In this document: one piece after another, positions 17,103 to 26,283 of the stretch | Layout of the letters: every line of letters begins with the position of its first letter | How positions within the stretch are numbered: position 1 is the first letter of the stretch | NCBI GenBank assembly: GCA_964449175.1 | Contig: CAYUYH010000001.1 | Span: 1 to 59,215 of the forward strand | Source: CAYUYH01 sp964449175 | GTDB taxonomy: Bacteria; Planctomycetota; Phycisphaerae; SM23-33 | DNA: 59,215 nucleotides | Direction of reading: 5' to 3' | The notes under the pieces: model-generated | What the model was told of the DNA's origin: nothing | Databases searched by the model: none | The model's input: the letters and a program-made list of their open reading frames with translations, nothing else | Translations under genes and position numbers: made by a program

Positions 17103-18217
17103 GAGTCGCCCTGGCACATGACTGGCTGACCGGCATGCGGGGCGGGGAGAAGGTGCTTCTGGGGATGTGCGAGCTGTTCCCCCAGGCCGACCTGTTCACG
17201 CTGGTGCACGTCCCGCGGCTGTGCCACCCGGTCATCCGGCGCCGCCGCGTCATCACGAGCTGGCTGAGCCGCCTGCCCGGCGTCGAGCGATACTACCGCC
17301 ACCTGCTGCCGGTGATGCCCTGGGCGGTCGGCTCGCTGGACCTGCGCGGCTACGACCTGATCGTCTCGAGCAGTCACTGCGTGGCCAAGGGGCTGCGGCG
17401 TCCGGTCGGGGCCGTCCACGTGTGCTACTGTCACTCGCCCATGCGCTACGCGTGGTCGCAGGCGCGGGCATATCGGCAGACGATGGGCCTGGAGGGGCTG
17501 GCGCTGGGCCTGCTCGGCGGGCCGCTGCGGCGGTGGGATCGCCGATCGGCCGACGGCGTCGACGTGTTCGTGGCCAACAGCCAAAACGTCGCCGACCGCA
17601 TCCGCCGGGCCTACGGCCGACAGGCCGCGGTCGTCTACCCCCCCGTGGACACGGCCTTCCACACCCCGGCGGCGGTCGAGCGGGAGGAGTTCTACCTCAT
17701 CATCGGCGCGCTGGCCCCCTACAAGCGGATCGACCATGCCATGGAGGCGATGCGGCGGCTGCCGGACCGGCGGCTGGTGGTCATCGGCTCGGGCCAGATG
17801 GCCGGCGTGCTGCGGCGGTCGGCCCCGCCGAACGTGACATTCCTGGGCTGGCGGAGCGACCAGGTCGTCCGAGACCACTACCGCCGGGCGAAAGCCCTGC
17901 TGCTGCCGGGGGAGGAGGACTTCGGCATCGTCCCGGTGGAGGCGATGGCCTGCGGCTGTCCGGTGATCGCGTATCGCGGCGGCGGAGCGACGGAGACGGT
18001 TCTCGACGCCGCCCAGGGGCTCCGCCCGGCGACGGGAATCTGCTATAGCCCGCAGACGCCGGAAGCCCTGGCGGCGACAATCGAGGGCTTCGAGAGATTC
18101 AACGGCGGCTGGGACGCCGCCGCGATGGCCCGCCACGCCGGGCGGTTCGGAGCGGCGAGGTTCCGCGCGGAGATCAACGCGGTCGTCCAGGCCGCGTGTC
18201 AGGGACGACCATGCTGA
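17099..18217 (+). CDS. GT4 family glycosyltransferase
   Basis: 372-residue GT-B enzyme. N-terminal VALAHDWLTGMRGGEK is typical of WbaZ-like GT4 proteins. The C-terminal donor-binding half includes GALAPYKRIDHAMEAM, FLGWRSDQVVRDHY and the E-x7-E element (EEDFGIVPVEAMACGCPVI). It is cytoplasmic and adds a sugar from a nucleotide donor to the lipid-linked chain. The GTG start overlaps the upstream stop (GTGA) and its end overlaps the next ATG by seven bases. Confidence 0.9.
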   Translation: MRVALAHDWLTGMRGGEKVLLGMCELFPQADLFTLVHVPRLCHPVIRRRRVITSWLSRLPGVERYYRHLLPVMPWAVGSLDLRGYDLIVSSSHCVAKGLRRPVGAVHVCYCHSPMRYAWSQARAYRQTMGLEGLALGLLGGPLRRWDRRSADGVDVFVANSQNVADRIRRAYGRQAAVVYPPVDTAFHTPAAVEREEFYLIIGALAPYKRIDHAMEAMRRLPDRRLVVIGSGQMAGVLRRSAPPNVTFLGWRSDQVVRDHYRRAKALLLPGEEDFGIVPVEAMACGCPVIAYRGGGATETVLDAAQGLRPATGICYSPQTPEALAATIEGFERFNGGWDAAAMARHAGRFGAARFRAEINAVVQAACQGRPC

Positions 18218-19686
18218 GAGGCCGCAGCAGCGTGTTTCTGTTGGGCTTTCGCCTGCTCGACGTGGCGCTGGTGCTGGCCGCGTGGGCGGGCGGCTACGGC
18301 ATCCGTCTGCTAGGCAACCAGCTTGGCTGGTCGTCCCACGCGGTGCCCGAGTTCAAGGACTTCACGTTCCTGGTTGTCCTGTCGGCCGCCCTCACGCCGG
18401 CGGTGTTCACATGGCAGCACGCCTACAGGCCGCGGCGCACGGAGTCGCTGACGCGCGAGCTGGCGCTGGCCATGCGGTGCGCGGGAATCGTCTGGCTGGC
18501 GACATACGTCTACTCCACGCTGGTGGCGCATCTGCTGCTGTCGCGGCTGCTGCTGCTGGGGATGCTGGTCAGTTGGATCGTCCTGCTGGTCGCCGAGCGG
18601 CTGACCGTCCGCGGCCTGCTGAGGTGGGCGCGCAGGCGAGGATACAACCAGCGATACGCTGCCGTCGTCGGCACGGGCCAGCTCGCCCAGCGGCTGTTCT
18701 GGACGATTCGGCATCAGCGATGGACGGGTATCCAGGTATCTTACTTCGTCGATACGTCGTCCAAGCGGACATCGCTGTGCGGCGTCCCCGTCCACGGCCT
18801 GGCCGACGGGCTGGGCGACCTGATCGACGAGCACCCGGTGGACATAGTGTTCCTGGCGCTGCCGGCTGAGGATGCGGAGGCAACCCGCGAAGCCCTTAAT
18901 GAGGTTGGCCGCACGAGCGCCCAGTTGGCGATCGTGCCGGACCTGCCCACAGCACGTCTGCTCCGGCAGAGGGTGGTCGAGCTGGGCGACCTTCACTTGC
19001 TGGCCGTGACCGACTCGCCGATGTTCGGGTGGGGAGGCGTCGTGAAGCGCGCGATCGACGTGGCGGGCGCCGCAGTCGGGCTTGTCGTATTGGCGCCCGT
19101 CGTGGGCCTCGTGGCGCTCCTGGTCAAGCTGACCAGCGCCGGGCCCGTGATCTACCGTCAGCGGCGGTGCAGCACGGACTGCCGGGCTTTCACGCTGTAC
19201 AAGTTCCGCTCGATGTCCGCCGACGCCGAGGCCGACAGCGGGGCAGTCTGGTGTGCCCACGCCGACAGCCGGGTCACGCGGCTGGGACGCTTCCTCCGCC
19301 GATATAACCTCGACGAGCTGCCGCAGTTATGGAACGTGCTGTCGGGCGACATGTCGCTGGTCGGCCCCCGGCCGGAGCGGCCTGAGCTGATCGCCGCCTT
19401 CAAGCAGATGATCCCTCGCTACATGCTTCGCTCTCACGTCAAGGCCGGTCTGACCGGCTGGGCGCAGGTTCATGGCTATCGCGGCAACACAAACTTGAGG
19501 AAGCGGATTCAATACGACGTGCACTACATCTCGCACTGGTCGCTCGGGATCGACGCGTGGATAATGTTGTGGACGTTTGTGCAATGCTTCGTGCCCGCGT
19601 TCGGGCGGCGCGCGGACGAGAAGGGCTCGGACGATGTGCCGCAACCGGCCCCGTCCCGGGGAGCGCCGCCCGCCGGCCGTCGCTGA
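18211..19686 (+). CDS. Initiating undecaprenyl-phosphate sugar-phosphate transferase (WcaJ/EpsE-type)
   Basis: 491 residues. Four N-terminal TM helices (about 1-125), a Rossmann-like CoA-binding-type middle (CPGT region, YAAVVGTGQLAQRLFW), then a membrane re-entrant helix and the catalytic domain (about 280-460). The catalytic part has LYKFRSM, LDELPQLWNVLSGDMS and LVGPRPERPE, and GLTGWAQVHGYRG closer to the end. The enzyme transfers hexose-1-phosphate to undecaprenyl phosphate, starting the glycan. The Pro-rich tail after 470 is extra. ATG 18211 has AGGGAC upstream; a GTG at 18196 is an alternative. Confidence 0.92.
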   Translation: MLRGRSSVFLLGFRLLDVALVLAAWAGGYGIRLLGNQLGWSSHAVPEFKDFTFLVVLSAALTPAVFTWQHAYRPRRTESLTRELALAMRCAGIVWLATYVYSTLVAHLLLSRLLLLGMLVSWIVLLVAERLTVRGLLRWARRRGYNQRYAAVVGTGQLAQRLFWTIRHQRWTGIQVSYFVDTSSKRTSLCGVPVHGLADGLGDLIDEHPVDIVFLALPAEDAEATREALNEVGRTSAQLAIVPDLPTARLLRQRVVELGDLHLLAVTDSPMFGWGGVVKRAIDVAGAAVGLVVLAPVVGLVALLVKLTSAGPVIYRQRRCSTDCRAFTLYKFRSMSADAEADSGAVWCAHADSRVTRLGRFLRRYNLDELPQLWNVLSGDMSLVGPRPERPELIAAFKQMIPRYMLRSHVKAGLTGWAQVHGYRGNTNLRKRIQYDVHYISHWSLGIDAWIMLWTFVQCFVPAFGRRADEKGSDDVPQPAPSRGAPPAGRR

Positions 19687-19716
19687 AAAAAACTTGAATC
19701 TTCTCTTGCCAAGGGT

Positions 19717-19745
19717 TGGACAGGCCGCGAACGCCCCGCTAAACT
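19717..19745 (+). promoter_or_regulatory. Sigma70-like promoter candidate
   Basis: TGGACA, 17-base spacer, TAAACT. It lies just past the sugar-transferase stop and would drive the 20397 operon with a leader of over 600 bases. Confidence 0.4.
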
Positions 19746-20071
19746 CCCGTGTATCGAAGGCTCACGACAGTTGGGTCTTCGCCCTATCCGGCAACCGGCA
19801 CGTCTGATGCGTACTCGGGGCCAGCACGCCGGCGCGAACCGTTTGGGGAACGGGTATTGATGCGCCAGTGTATTTCGGCCAAGGATACTTCATAAGATAC
19901 ATCATGTAGTTGACAACCGAGCGTCTGCACAAGACTATAGTTGTGTGTTGTGGACGCCATGCGTGTTCTGAGCCACTGACGGCCTGAACGGAATCCGGCA
20001 CGAGCGACGTGGGTGTATGGCATGAGGCCAACACAGCCGCAATTCAGTGAGCTGACAGGCTGCATGTTGAC

Positions 20072-20095
20072 AAGGGGACTTGGCCCGCGGTTGGC
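20072..20095 (+). terminator. Strong stem-loop in the long leader
   Basis: Perfect 9-base stem GGCCCGCGG / CCGCGGGCC with a TTGGCT loop. No T-run follows. It could terminate the upstream message, attenuate the downstream operon or belong to a small RNA. Confidence 0.4.
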
Positions 20096-20396
20096 TCCGC
20101 GGGCCGAGCCCGGCATCACCTCCCCCGCCCTCCTGGATGTATTCCAGCCCGGTTTGTCACGAAATGCCTTATCGCTCGCTATTGGATGTCCCCGGTTTGC
20201 GCTCGCGACGTGGATGCACATCGGAATCCAAGCAACAGCAGCGCTTCTCGCCGTAGTGCGAGACCTTCTCTGTAGCAGTCGGCCAGGACGCCGCGCATCG
20301 GGACGGCGGCGTTCGTGCCGACGTAGGCAAGCCTGAGCGCACGGACGATCTCAGGTACTGACAGACGGCAGGTCGCGATACGAGGAGTGGCTAACG

Positions 20397-21530
20397 ATGG
20401 CGCCAGAGAACGGGAATGGATTCGAGATTCTCAGCCATGCACCGACACGCATCAGTTTCGCCGGCGGGGGGACGGACATATCCCCCTACCCCGAGATGTA
20501 CGGCGGGCTCGCACTGAATGCCACGATCTCGATCTACATGATCGCCCGGCTGCGACCCCGCAAGGACTCCAAGGTGATCATCCACGCCAACACCCGTCCT
20601 AAGCCCATGGTGTATCCAAACGTACATGACCTCCGCCCGGACGGGCACCTGGATTTCATCAAGATCATTGTAAACAGGATGTGCCCCTTGGGCAGCGGGC
20701 TGGAGATTTACATCTATTCCAGCCTGCCCCTGCAGAGTGGGCTGGGCGGCTCGGCCTCGATGTGCGTCGCCATGCTGAACGCCTTCAGACACCTGACATG
20801 CTGCGAAGACCTTGACAACCGCGCCCTTGCCGAGCTGGCCTACGAAATCGAGACCGAGGGACTGGGCAATCCCTCCGGCCGGCAAGACCAGTATGCCGCG
20901 TCCGTCGGCGGACTGAACCTGTTCGAGTTCAACGGCGGCAAGAACGTCAAGGTCACGCCCGTGGACGTGTCCAGTGCCGGCTGCCGCATGCTGAATCACG
21001 CGCTGGTGCTGTTTCGGGTCGGCGGGCGCAGCCCGTCCGGACGAATCGTCCGAGACCACGTCGCCGGGATGCGGGCGGGGGGCGCACAGCTCGATGCACT
21101 GCACGAGACCAAGAGGCGCGTCCCGGAGATGCTCGACGCCATCCGTGCCATGGACATCGGCGAGATCGGCAGGCTCCTGGATGGTCTGTGGCAGGAGAAG
21201 AAGCGCTTCAGCCGCTTCATCTCCAACGACTACATCGACATGCTCTACTCGCGCCTCCAGGACGCGGGCATGCTCGGCGGCAAGATCACCGGCGCCGGCG
21301 GCGGCGGCCACTTGCTGGCCTGCTGCGACATGGAGCGACGCGATCAGGTGATCGCCGCCGGCGAGCGGCTCGGACTGCGGGCCATCCCCTTCTCCTTTGT
21401 CCACGAGAGCGTGCTGAGCTGGGAGTCGCAGGTCCGGACCGTGGAGGATTTGACTCTGGGTACGTTTGTCTCGGACGGCGAAGCAGACAGCGAGGTGGAG
21501 ATCGCCACAGCCGTCACCGAAACGACCTGA
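20397..21530 (+). CDS. GHMP kinase, D-glycero-D-manno-heptose-7-phosphate kinase-like
   Basis: 377 residues. N-terminal APTRISFAGGGTDISPY is the usual opening of HddA-type GHMP kinases. The phosphate loop is LPLQSGLGGSASMCVAM (about residues 108-122) and the C-terminal GHMP motif is GGKITGAGGGGHLLACC (about 293-308). HddA phosphorylates heptose 7-phosphate at C1 before GDP transfer. The matching HddC-type nucleotidyltransferase is at 53050, the far end of the locus. Related fucose/galactose-type kinases share the fold, so the substrate is inferred. The gene follows a 710-base gap and heads the rightward block. Confidence 0.8.
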   Translation: MAPENGNGFEILSHAPTRISFAGGGTDISPYPEMYGGLALNATISIYMIARLRPRKDSKVIIHANTRPKPMVYPNVHDLRPDGHLDFIKIIVNRMCPLGSGLEIYIYSSLPLQSGLGGSASMCVAMLNAFRHLTCCEDLDNRALAELAYEIETEGLGNPSGRQDQYAASVGGLNLFEFNGGKNVKVTPVDVSSAGCRMLNHALVLFRVGGRSPSGRIVRDHVAGMRAGGAQLDALHETKRRVPEMLDAIRAMDIGEIGRLLDGLWQEKKRFSRFISNDYIDMLYSRLQDAGMLGGKITGAGGGGHLLACCDMERRDQVIAAGERLGLRAIPFSFVHESVLSWESQVRTVEDLTLGTFVSDGEADSEVEIATAVTETT

Positions 21531-21639
21531 CGCATCGGCGCGGGGATCGGCGGTGTGGGCGGTGCTTCGCCGCGCCGGTTTCTGGCCAATCGCGTGAGGC
21601 CGGCTGACATTGGCTTGTCCGGAGGTCGCAGGGATCGAG

Positions 21640-22788
21640 ATGATCGCTGCAAACGTAAGAACTCTCGCCGCCAGGATGACGGGCGGGCAACGGCACGTCT
21701 GGGAGTTGCTGCGCCGTTTCGGCCCGCAGGTGGCCAGGCTGGCGCCTCGCGGCCGGTTCGACGGCGTCAGGGGACACCTGTGGGAGCAGATCGCCCTCCC
21801 CTCGCAGGTGCGAGGCAGGCTGCTGTGGAGTCCGGCCAACACCGGGCCCCTGGCCGTCCGCAGGCAGGTGCTCACCGTGCACGACCTGGCCGCCCTGGAC
21901 CACCCCGAGTGGTTCACGGCGAAGTTCGCCGGGTGGTACCGCCGGCTCATGCCTCCGCTGGCCAGGAGGGTCTCTCACATCATCGCCGTCTCGGAGTTCA
22001 CCAAGCGGCGGCTCGTGGAGACCACGGGCGTCGAGGCGGAGAAGGTCTCGGTCGTGCCCAACGGCGTCGACGGCGACTTCAGGCCCAGATCACTGGACCA
22101 GGTTCGGGCCACGCGACGGGCCCTGGGGATTCCCCCCGGCCGATACCTGCTGTCGGTCGGCTCGCAGGAGCCTCGCAAGAACATCGCCCGGCTGCTGCGG
22201 GCGTGGGAGCTCGTGCAGGACTCCCTGGACGATGGTCTGTGGCTGGTTGTCGCCGGCGGGCCGGGCACGAGGCTTGCGTTCCGCGAGGCCTCCTTCACAT
22301 CCGTCCCGTCGCGCGTGCATCTGACCGGATACGTGTCGGACGGGCAGCTGCCGGCCTTGTACAGCGGGGCGATGGCCATCGCGTTCCCGTCGATGTATGA
22401 AGGCTTCGGCCTGCCGGTGCTGGAGGCGATGGCATGCGGCACGCCGGCGATCGTCGCCGACAACACCGCCCTGCCCGAGACCACCGGCGACGCAGCCGTC
22501 ATGGTGGACCCGCTCAGCGTGGACTCCATCGCCGAGGGCGTCGGCAGGATCGCGGCCGACGACACTTTGCGCGACGAACTGGCGCGCCGGAGCCTGGCGC
22601 GGGCGAGGCAGTTCACCTGGGATCGCGCCGCGGACGCGACCTGGGCGCTGCTCGAGCGCGTCGACAGCCAGACGGAGTGGATGGCGCACTCCAGGACGAG
22701 AACGCCGCGGACGTGCCACGCAGTCGCAGCCGATCGGTCCAATCGGCAGCTCGCTCGCGCCGCCGCGGAAAGGAGAGCGGGGCATTGA
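21640..22788 (+). CDS. GT4 family glycosyltransferase
   Basis: 382-residue GT-B enzyme of the mannosyltransferase-like GT4 group: LTVHDLAALDHPEWF, HIIAVSEFTKRRLVE, then VPNGVDGDFRP, VGSQEPRKNIARLLRAW and the donor-site PSMYEGFGLPVLEAMACG. The N-terminus is a little short compared with homologues that begin MRIxxDxR. ATG 21640 has AGGGA six bases upstream; an upstream TTG at 21610 is less likely. The C-terminal 30 residues are basic and poorly conserved. The next gene begins in the stop (TTGA). Confidence 0.88.
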   Translation: MIAANVRTLAARMTGGQRHVWELLRRFGPQVARLAPRGRFDGVRGHLWEQIALPSQVRGRLLWSPANTGPLAVRRQVLTVHDLAALDHPEWFTAKFAGWYRRLMPPLARRVSHIIAVSEFTKRRLVETTGVEAEKVSVVPNGVDGDFRPRSLDQVRATRRALGIPPGRYLLSVGSQEPRKNIARLLRAWELVQDSLDDGLWLVVAGGPGTRLAFREASFTSVPSRVHLTGYVSDGQLPALYSGAMAIAFPSMYEGFGLPVLEAMACGTPAIVADNTALPETTGDAAVMVDPLSVDSIAEGVGRIAADDTLRDELARRSLARARQFTWDRAADATWALLERVDSQTEWMAHSRTRTPRTCHAVAADRSNRQLARAAAERRAGH

Positions 22789-23594
22789 GGTCGCTGCTGC
22801 TATTCCTCCAGCGACTGTGCACGCACCGGGGCATCATATGGTCGATGGCCCGCAGGGAGATCCAGCTCCGCTATGCCGGCACGATCGCGGGGCTGATCTG
22901 GTCGGTCATCCACCCGCTGATGCTCATATTGACGTACTGGCTGGTGTTCTCCAAGGGGCTGAAGATCAGGCCGGCGGCGGACGTGCCGTTCATCGCGTTC
23001 TTCCTGTCGGGCCTGATTCCCTGGACGGCCTTCGCCGAGACCACCTCAGCCAGCACCAACGCCATCACCTCCAGCCCGCACCTGGTCAAGCGGATACTGT
23101 TCCCCACCGAAATCCTCCCGGTGGTCCACTTCACGGCCAGCCTGGTCAATCACGCCGTCATGCTGGTGGTGCTTGTCGTCGTGCTGATCTTCTACGGCAT
23201 GTGGCCGTCGCTGTACGCCCTCCAGTTCCTGTACTTCGCCGCCGGGCTATCGGTGTTCTGCGTGGGGCTGGGGTGGATCGTCTCGGCGCTGAACGTGTTC
23301 TATCGCGACGTCGGACAGATCATCCTGGTCGTGCTGAACATGTGGTTCTGGCTGACGCCGATAGTCTGGCCGCCGGAGAACATGCAGTCGTTCAACCCCA
23401 CGGTCGCGTTCTGCCTGAAGCTCAACCCGATGTACTACGTCGTGCAGGGGTACCGGGCGAGCTTCATCTACCGGACGGGCCTGTGGGAACACTGGCGGCT
23501 GGGGGCGTATTTCTGGGCCGTGAGCCTGGCCGTGTTCGCGCTGGGCGGCGTGCTGTTCCGCAAACTTAAGCCCGATTTCCCGGACGTGTTATGA
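22785..23594 (+). CDS. wzm: Polysaccharide ABC exporter permease (Wzm/TagG-type)
   Basis: 269 residues with six hydrophobic segments in the ABC-2 pattern. The N-terminal amphipathic region ends in REIQLRYAGTIAGLIWSV and the C-terminal half contains LNPMYYVVQGYR, both typical of O-antigen and teichoic-acid exporters. The TTG start overlaps the previous stop and follows AAGGAGAG at good spacing. The partner ATPase is not adjacent as usual: the only candidate is the gene at 41958-43559 on the other strand. Confidence 0.9.
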   Translation: MRSLLLFLQRLCTHRGIIWSMARREIQLRYAGTIAGLIWSVIHPLMLILTYWLVFSKGLKIRPAADVPFIAFFLSGLIPWTAFAETTSASTNAITSSPHLVKRILFPTEILPVVHFTASLVNHAVMLVVLVVVLIFYGMWPSLYALQFLYFAAGLSVFCVGLGWIVSALNVFYRDVGQIILVVLNMWFWLTPIVWPPENMQSFNPTVAFCLKLNPMYYVVQGYRASFIYRTGLWEHWRLGAYFWAVSLAVFALGGVLFRKLKPDFPDVL

Positions 23595-23662
23595 CACCGG
23601 AGCGACACATGGCCCGCGAGGACGGAGCGGCCGACCCGCGGCGGCGGGCGGGCACGGAGGCC

Positions 23663-23691
23663 TTGACAGGCGACCGCCCCGGTTGGATAAG
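23663..23691 (+). promoter_or_regulatory. Sigma70-like promoter
   Basis: TTGACA, 17-base spacer, GATAAG. It lies in the 210-base gap after the permease gene and about 115 bases before ATG 23805, so the following transferase genes may have their own promoter. Confidence 0.55.
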
Positions 23692-23804
23692 ACTGTCGGC
23701 GGGCATCTCGCCGCCCTGCTGGCGGGTGGCGACTCTATCCCCGCGGCGTGTGCGTGTCGGATTCGACCTTGGCCAAGGACAGGAAACGGGAGGGAGGCGA
23801 ACGG

Positions 23805-25502
23805 ATGAGTGATTCGCACGTGACGGACGACTCTCGGCTGCCGCACCAACCTCAGCAGAAAGGTCGCACTATGCGTCTCGGCCGCGTGGCGGTTGTGCCG
23901 GTAATGGCGCTCATCGTGATGGCTGCGTTCCTGCCGGTTGTCCAGGGAAACTATGTCTATCACGACGACTACTATGACTTCTCCGTGGGCAAATCCGTGG
24001 AGACGCATCCGCAGTACAAGGCATACACCGAGAACTATGGCCGACCTCTGGGGATTCGCATCAAGTACTGGTACGCCCGGTCCATGGAGATAGCCCGCGA
24101 TGCCAACTTGGCCCGCGGCGTCACCCTCTGCGCGATCGCCCTGCTGGGGCTGATGCTCTACGGCAGCGTTCGGCCTTACGTCGCCGGCATGGCGGAGGGG
24201 TTGCTCCTGGTGGCGATGGTCATCACCCTGCCGCCGTTCCAGACCCCCGCGGCCATGCTCGCCAACGCCACGCACATATACGCGGCGCTACTGGGTGGCC
24301 TGGCCGGGCTGGTCATGCTCGGCGTGCTCAGGGATCGCCTGTGGATACTCTGGCGGATACTGGGGGCGATTGCCGCCGCCGTGATGATGTACTACGGCCT
24401 GCAGATATACCAGCCGGCCGTGTTCTTCTACCTGCCGGTGGTGTGTTTCTTCCTGCTCTATAGGGAGTTCAACACTCTGCGGTCGCTCATCTGGCGGTTC
24501 GCTCTGGCCGTCGCGCCGCTTCTGGTCGCCTCGGCTGCGTACTTCGTCTACCTCCAGACGCTGCCCACCGAGCGCGCCAAGCCCGCCGGGGACATCGTCG
24601 GAAAACTCGCGTGGTTCTGGCAGACCGTGCTTCCGACCGTGTTCTCCTTCTGGTCGCTCCACACGACAAGGCTGTGGATGAAGGTCTTCGGCGTATTGCT
24701 GGCGGTGCTGGCGGCGTTGCGGATCATCTCCGTGTGGCGGGCATTGCGGCGCAAGGAGGTTGACCAAGCGAGCGCAGGTAGAGTACTGCTGATCGATCTC
24801 GTGAGGGTTGTCGGCATCGCCGCGCTTGGCATCCTGAGCTACCTGCCCAACCTGGCTGCCCACGAGCAAGCCCTCTACTATCGCACCCTTATTGCCGTTC
24901 AGCCGTTCGCGTTGCTGGTGTTCTACGCCGCAGCCAGGGCCGTGATTCGCCGCATCGGGGCCTTGCTGGGCCCTGCCGATCACGGCATCTTCGCCAGGGG
25001 CCTAAACTTCACAGCCACCGCTGTGCTACTGCTGGCGGCGTGCCTGGCAGCGGGCATTGGCGTCTTCACCGCTCACTACAATATCATGAACTACTACGTC
25101 GTCCCACAGACGATCGAGCTGGGTTACCTCAGGCAGCAGTTCTCGCAGCTCGACCCGACCCGTCGTCACCACGTCCACATCGTCAGGCCGAAGATCCCTT
25201 ATCTAGTCTGGCGGAATTGGGAGGATGAATACGGGGTGCCCAGCACACTGTTCCCACAGGATATTGGACACATAGTTGCTGCCCTCAACAGGGAATTCAG
25301 CATGTCCCTGCCCATAGACACAGTGACAAATGGGCCAAGCGCGACGGAGTGCGACTTCTCTCCTGAGAATCCTTCCGTCAGGACGAGCCTTCCGGTTCCC
25401 AAGGACGCCGTGATTATCGATATGAACGGGATAGGGCTGCTATTGGATCCGGTCCAGGCACCACGCTGGAAGAAGCGTAATGTTACGGTCCATTTCGAAT
25501 AA
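23805..25502 (+). CDS. GtrII-like multi-TM glycosyltransferase-type protein
   Basis: 565 residues with a short cytoplasmic N-terminus, about ten TM segments and a periplasmic C-terminal domain of about 130 residues. The first periplasmic loop has GNYVYHDDYYDFSVG, like the acidic motif of GtrII-family serotype-conversion glucosyltransferases, which decorate lipid-linked glycans using undecaprenyl-phosphate sugars. ATG 23805 follows GGGAGGGAGG. Substrate unknown; the GT2-GtrA fusion at 34429 could supply its lipid-linked donor. Confidence 0.7.
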   Translation: MSDSHVTDDSRLPHQPQQKGRTMRLGRVAVVPVMALIVMAAFLPVVQGNYVYHDDYYDFSVGKSVETHPQYKAYTENYGRPLGIRIKYWYARSMEIARDANLARGVTLCAIALLGLMLYGSVRPYVAGMAEGLLLVAMVITLPPFQTPAAMLANATHIYAALLGGLAGLVMLGVLRDRLWILWRILGAIAAAVMMYYGLQIYQPAVFFYLPVVCFFLLYREFNTLRSLIWRFALAVAPLLVASAAYFVYLQTLPTERAKPAGDIVGKLAWFWQTVLPTVFSFWSLHTTRLWMKVFGVLLAVLAALRIISVWRALRRKEVDQASAGRVLLIDLVRVVGIAALGILSYLPNLAAHEQALYYRTLIAVQPFALLVFYAAARAVIRRIGALLGPADHGIFARGLNFTATAVLLLAACLAAGIGVFTAHYNIMNYYVVPQTIELGYLRQQFSQLDPTRRHHVHIVRPKIPYLVWRNWEDEYGVPSTLFPQDIGHIVAALNREFSMSLPIDTVTNGPSATECDFSPENPSVRTSLPVPKDAVIIDMNGIGLLLDPVQAPRWKKRNVTVHFE

Positions 25503-26283
25503 GGAGAGCGAGCTGCTGAGCCCCTTCCCGCACGTCATCCGCGACGGCGTGGAGGTTTCATTCATCTACAACTACTACCGCAAGGAAAGCACGATATTCC
25601 AGTCGCTGGAGAGCATCCAGAACCAGTCGCCCTCCATGTGCGGCCGGGACCAGATCGAGATCATCGTGGTCGACGACGGCACGGAGATCGAGCACGTCCG
25701 CGACGTCCGCGAGATGCTCCCCCCCGAGGTCATCTACCTCTGGCAGCGGAAGTGCAAGTACGGCATCTGCCGCGCGAAGAACACCGGCGCGAAGATGGCC
25801 AACGGGCGGGTCCTGGTGTTCATCGACCCGGACATCGTGATCTGCGAGGACTTCACCGACGCCCTGCTGCGGGCGGTCCACTGCTACGGCGAGCGCGTGC
25901 TGCAATCGTCCTACATCGAGGGCTACTACTTCGAGGGCAGCCCCGACCCGCGCGCCGAGTTCGGCGTCTGGGAAATACCGAACCGCGTCACCAGCCGGTT
26001 CAGCCAACTGGCCTCCACCTGCTTCGGCATCTCGCGGAGGCTGTTCATGGAGTCCGGCGGCTTCGACGAGGACATCATCCACGGCGGCGTGGAGGACCTC
26101 GCCTTCGGCTATCACGTCGGCACGCTGCCGGAGACGGGCATCGTCTTCAACACGGAGATGCAGGTCAAGCACATCCCACATCCGCCCGGGACGGCCCACG
26201 CCGACCCGCAGGCCAGCTGGCAGGTCGTCAAGCTGAAGTGCCCTGAGTTCTACGATCAGTACATCGCCAGAGGGCTGAGATGA
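25480..26283 (+). CDS. GT2 family glycosyltransferase
   Basis: 267-residue GT-A enzyme: VSFIYNYYRKESTIFQSLES, EIIVVDDGTE, YGICRAKNTGAKMANG and the metal-binding VFIDPDIVI. The acceptor side has GGFDEDIIHGGVEDLAFGY, the ED-type catalytic-base region of GT2 synthases. Translation from ATG 25480 overlaps the upstream gene by 23 bases; a perfect AAGGAG at 25501 lies just inside, with no ATG or GTG at the right distance (only CTG at 25513), so the start is uncertain. Its stop overlaps the next ATG (ATGA). Confidence 0.85.
   Translation: MLRSISNKESELLSPFPHVIRDGVEVSFIYNYYRKESTIFQSLESIQNQSPSMCGRDQIEIIVVDDGTEIEHVRDVREMLPPEVIYLWQRKCKYGICRAKNTGAKMANGRVLVFIDPDIVICEDFTDALLRAVHCYGERVLQSSYIEGYYFEGSPDPRAEFGVWEIPNRVTSRFSQLASTCFGISRRLFMESGGFDEDIIHGGVEDLAFGYHVGTLPETGIVFNTEMQVKHIPHPPGTAHADPQASWQVVKLKCPEFYDQYIARGLR

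Larger units (their letters stand above)
19687..20396. other. 710-base gene-poor gap
   Basis: I find no convincing gene here: short frames on both strands lack family features and ribosome-binding sites. Patches are less GC-rich than the flanks. It contains a promoter candidate at 19717-19745, a TTGACA at 19910 with poor -10 options, and a strong hairpin at 20072-20095, so it probably is a long leader or holds a small RNA ahead of the 20397 operon. Confidence 0.5.

Noticed and set aside
19784..20221. 145-codon minus-strand frame in the gene-poor gap
   Set aside because: No ribosome site, no motif, no composition typical of neighbours; treated as non-coding.
20013..20336. 107-codon plus-strand frame in the same gap
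   Set aside because: Spans the strong hairpin and lacks any protein-like pattern or ribosome site.
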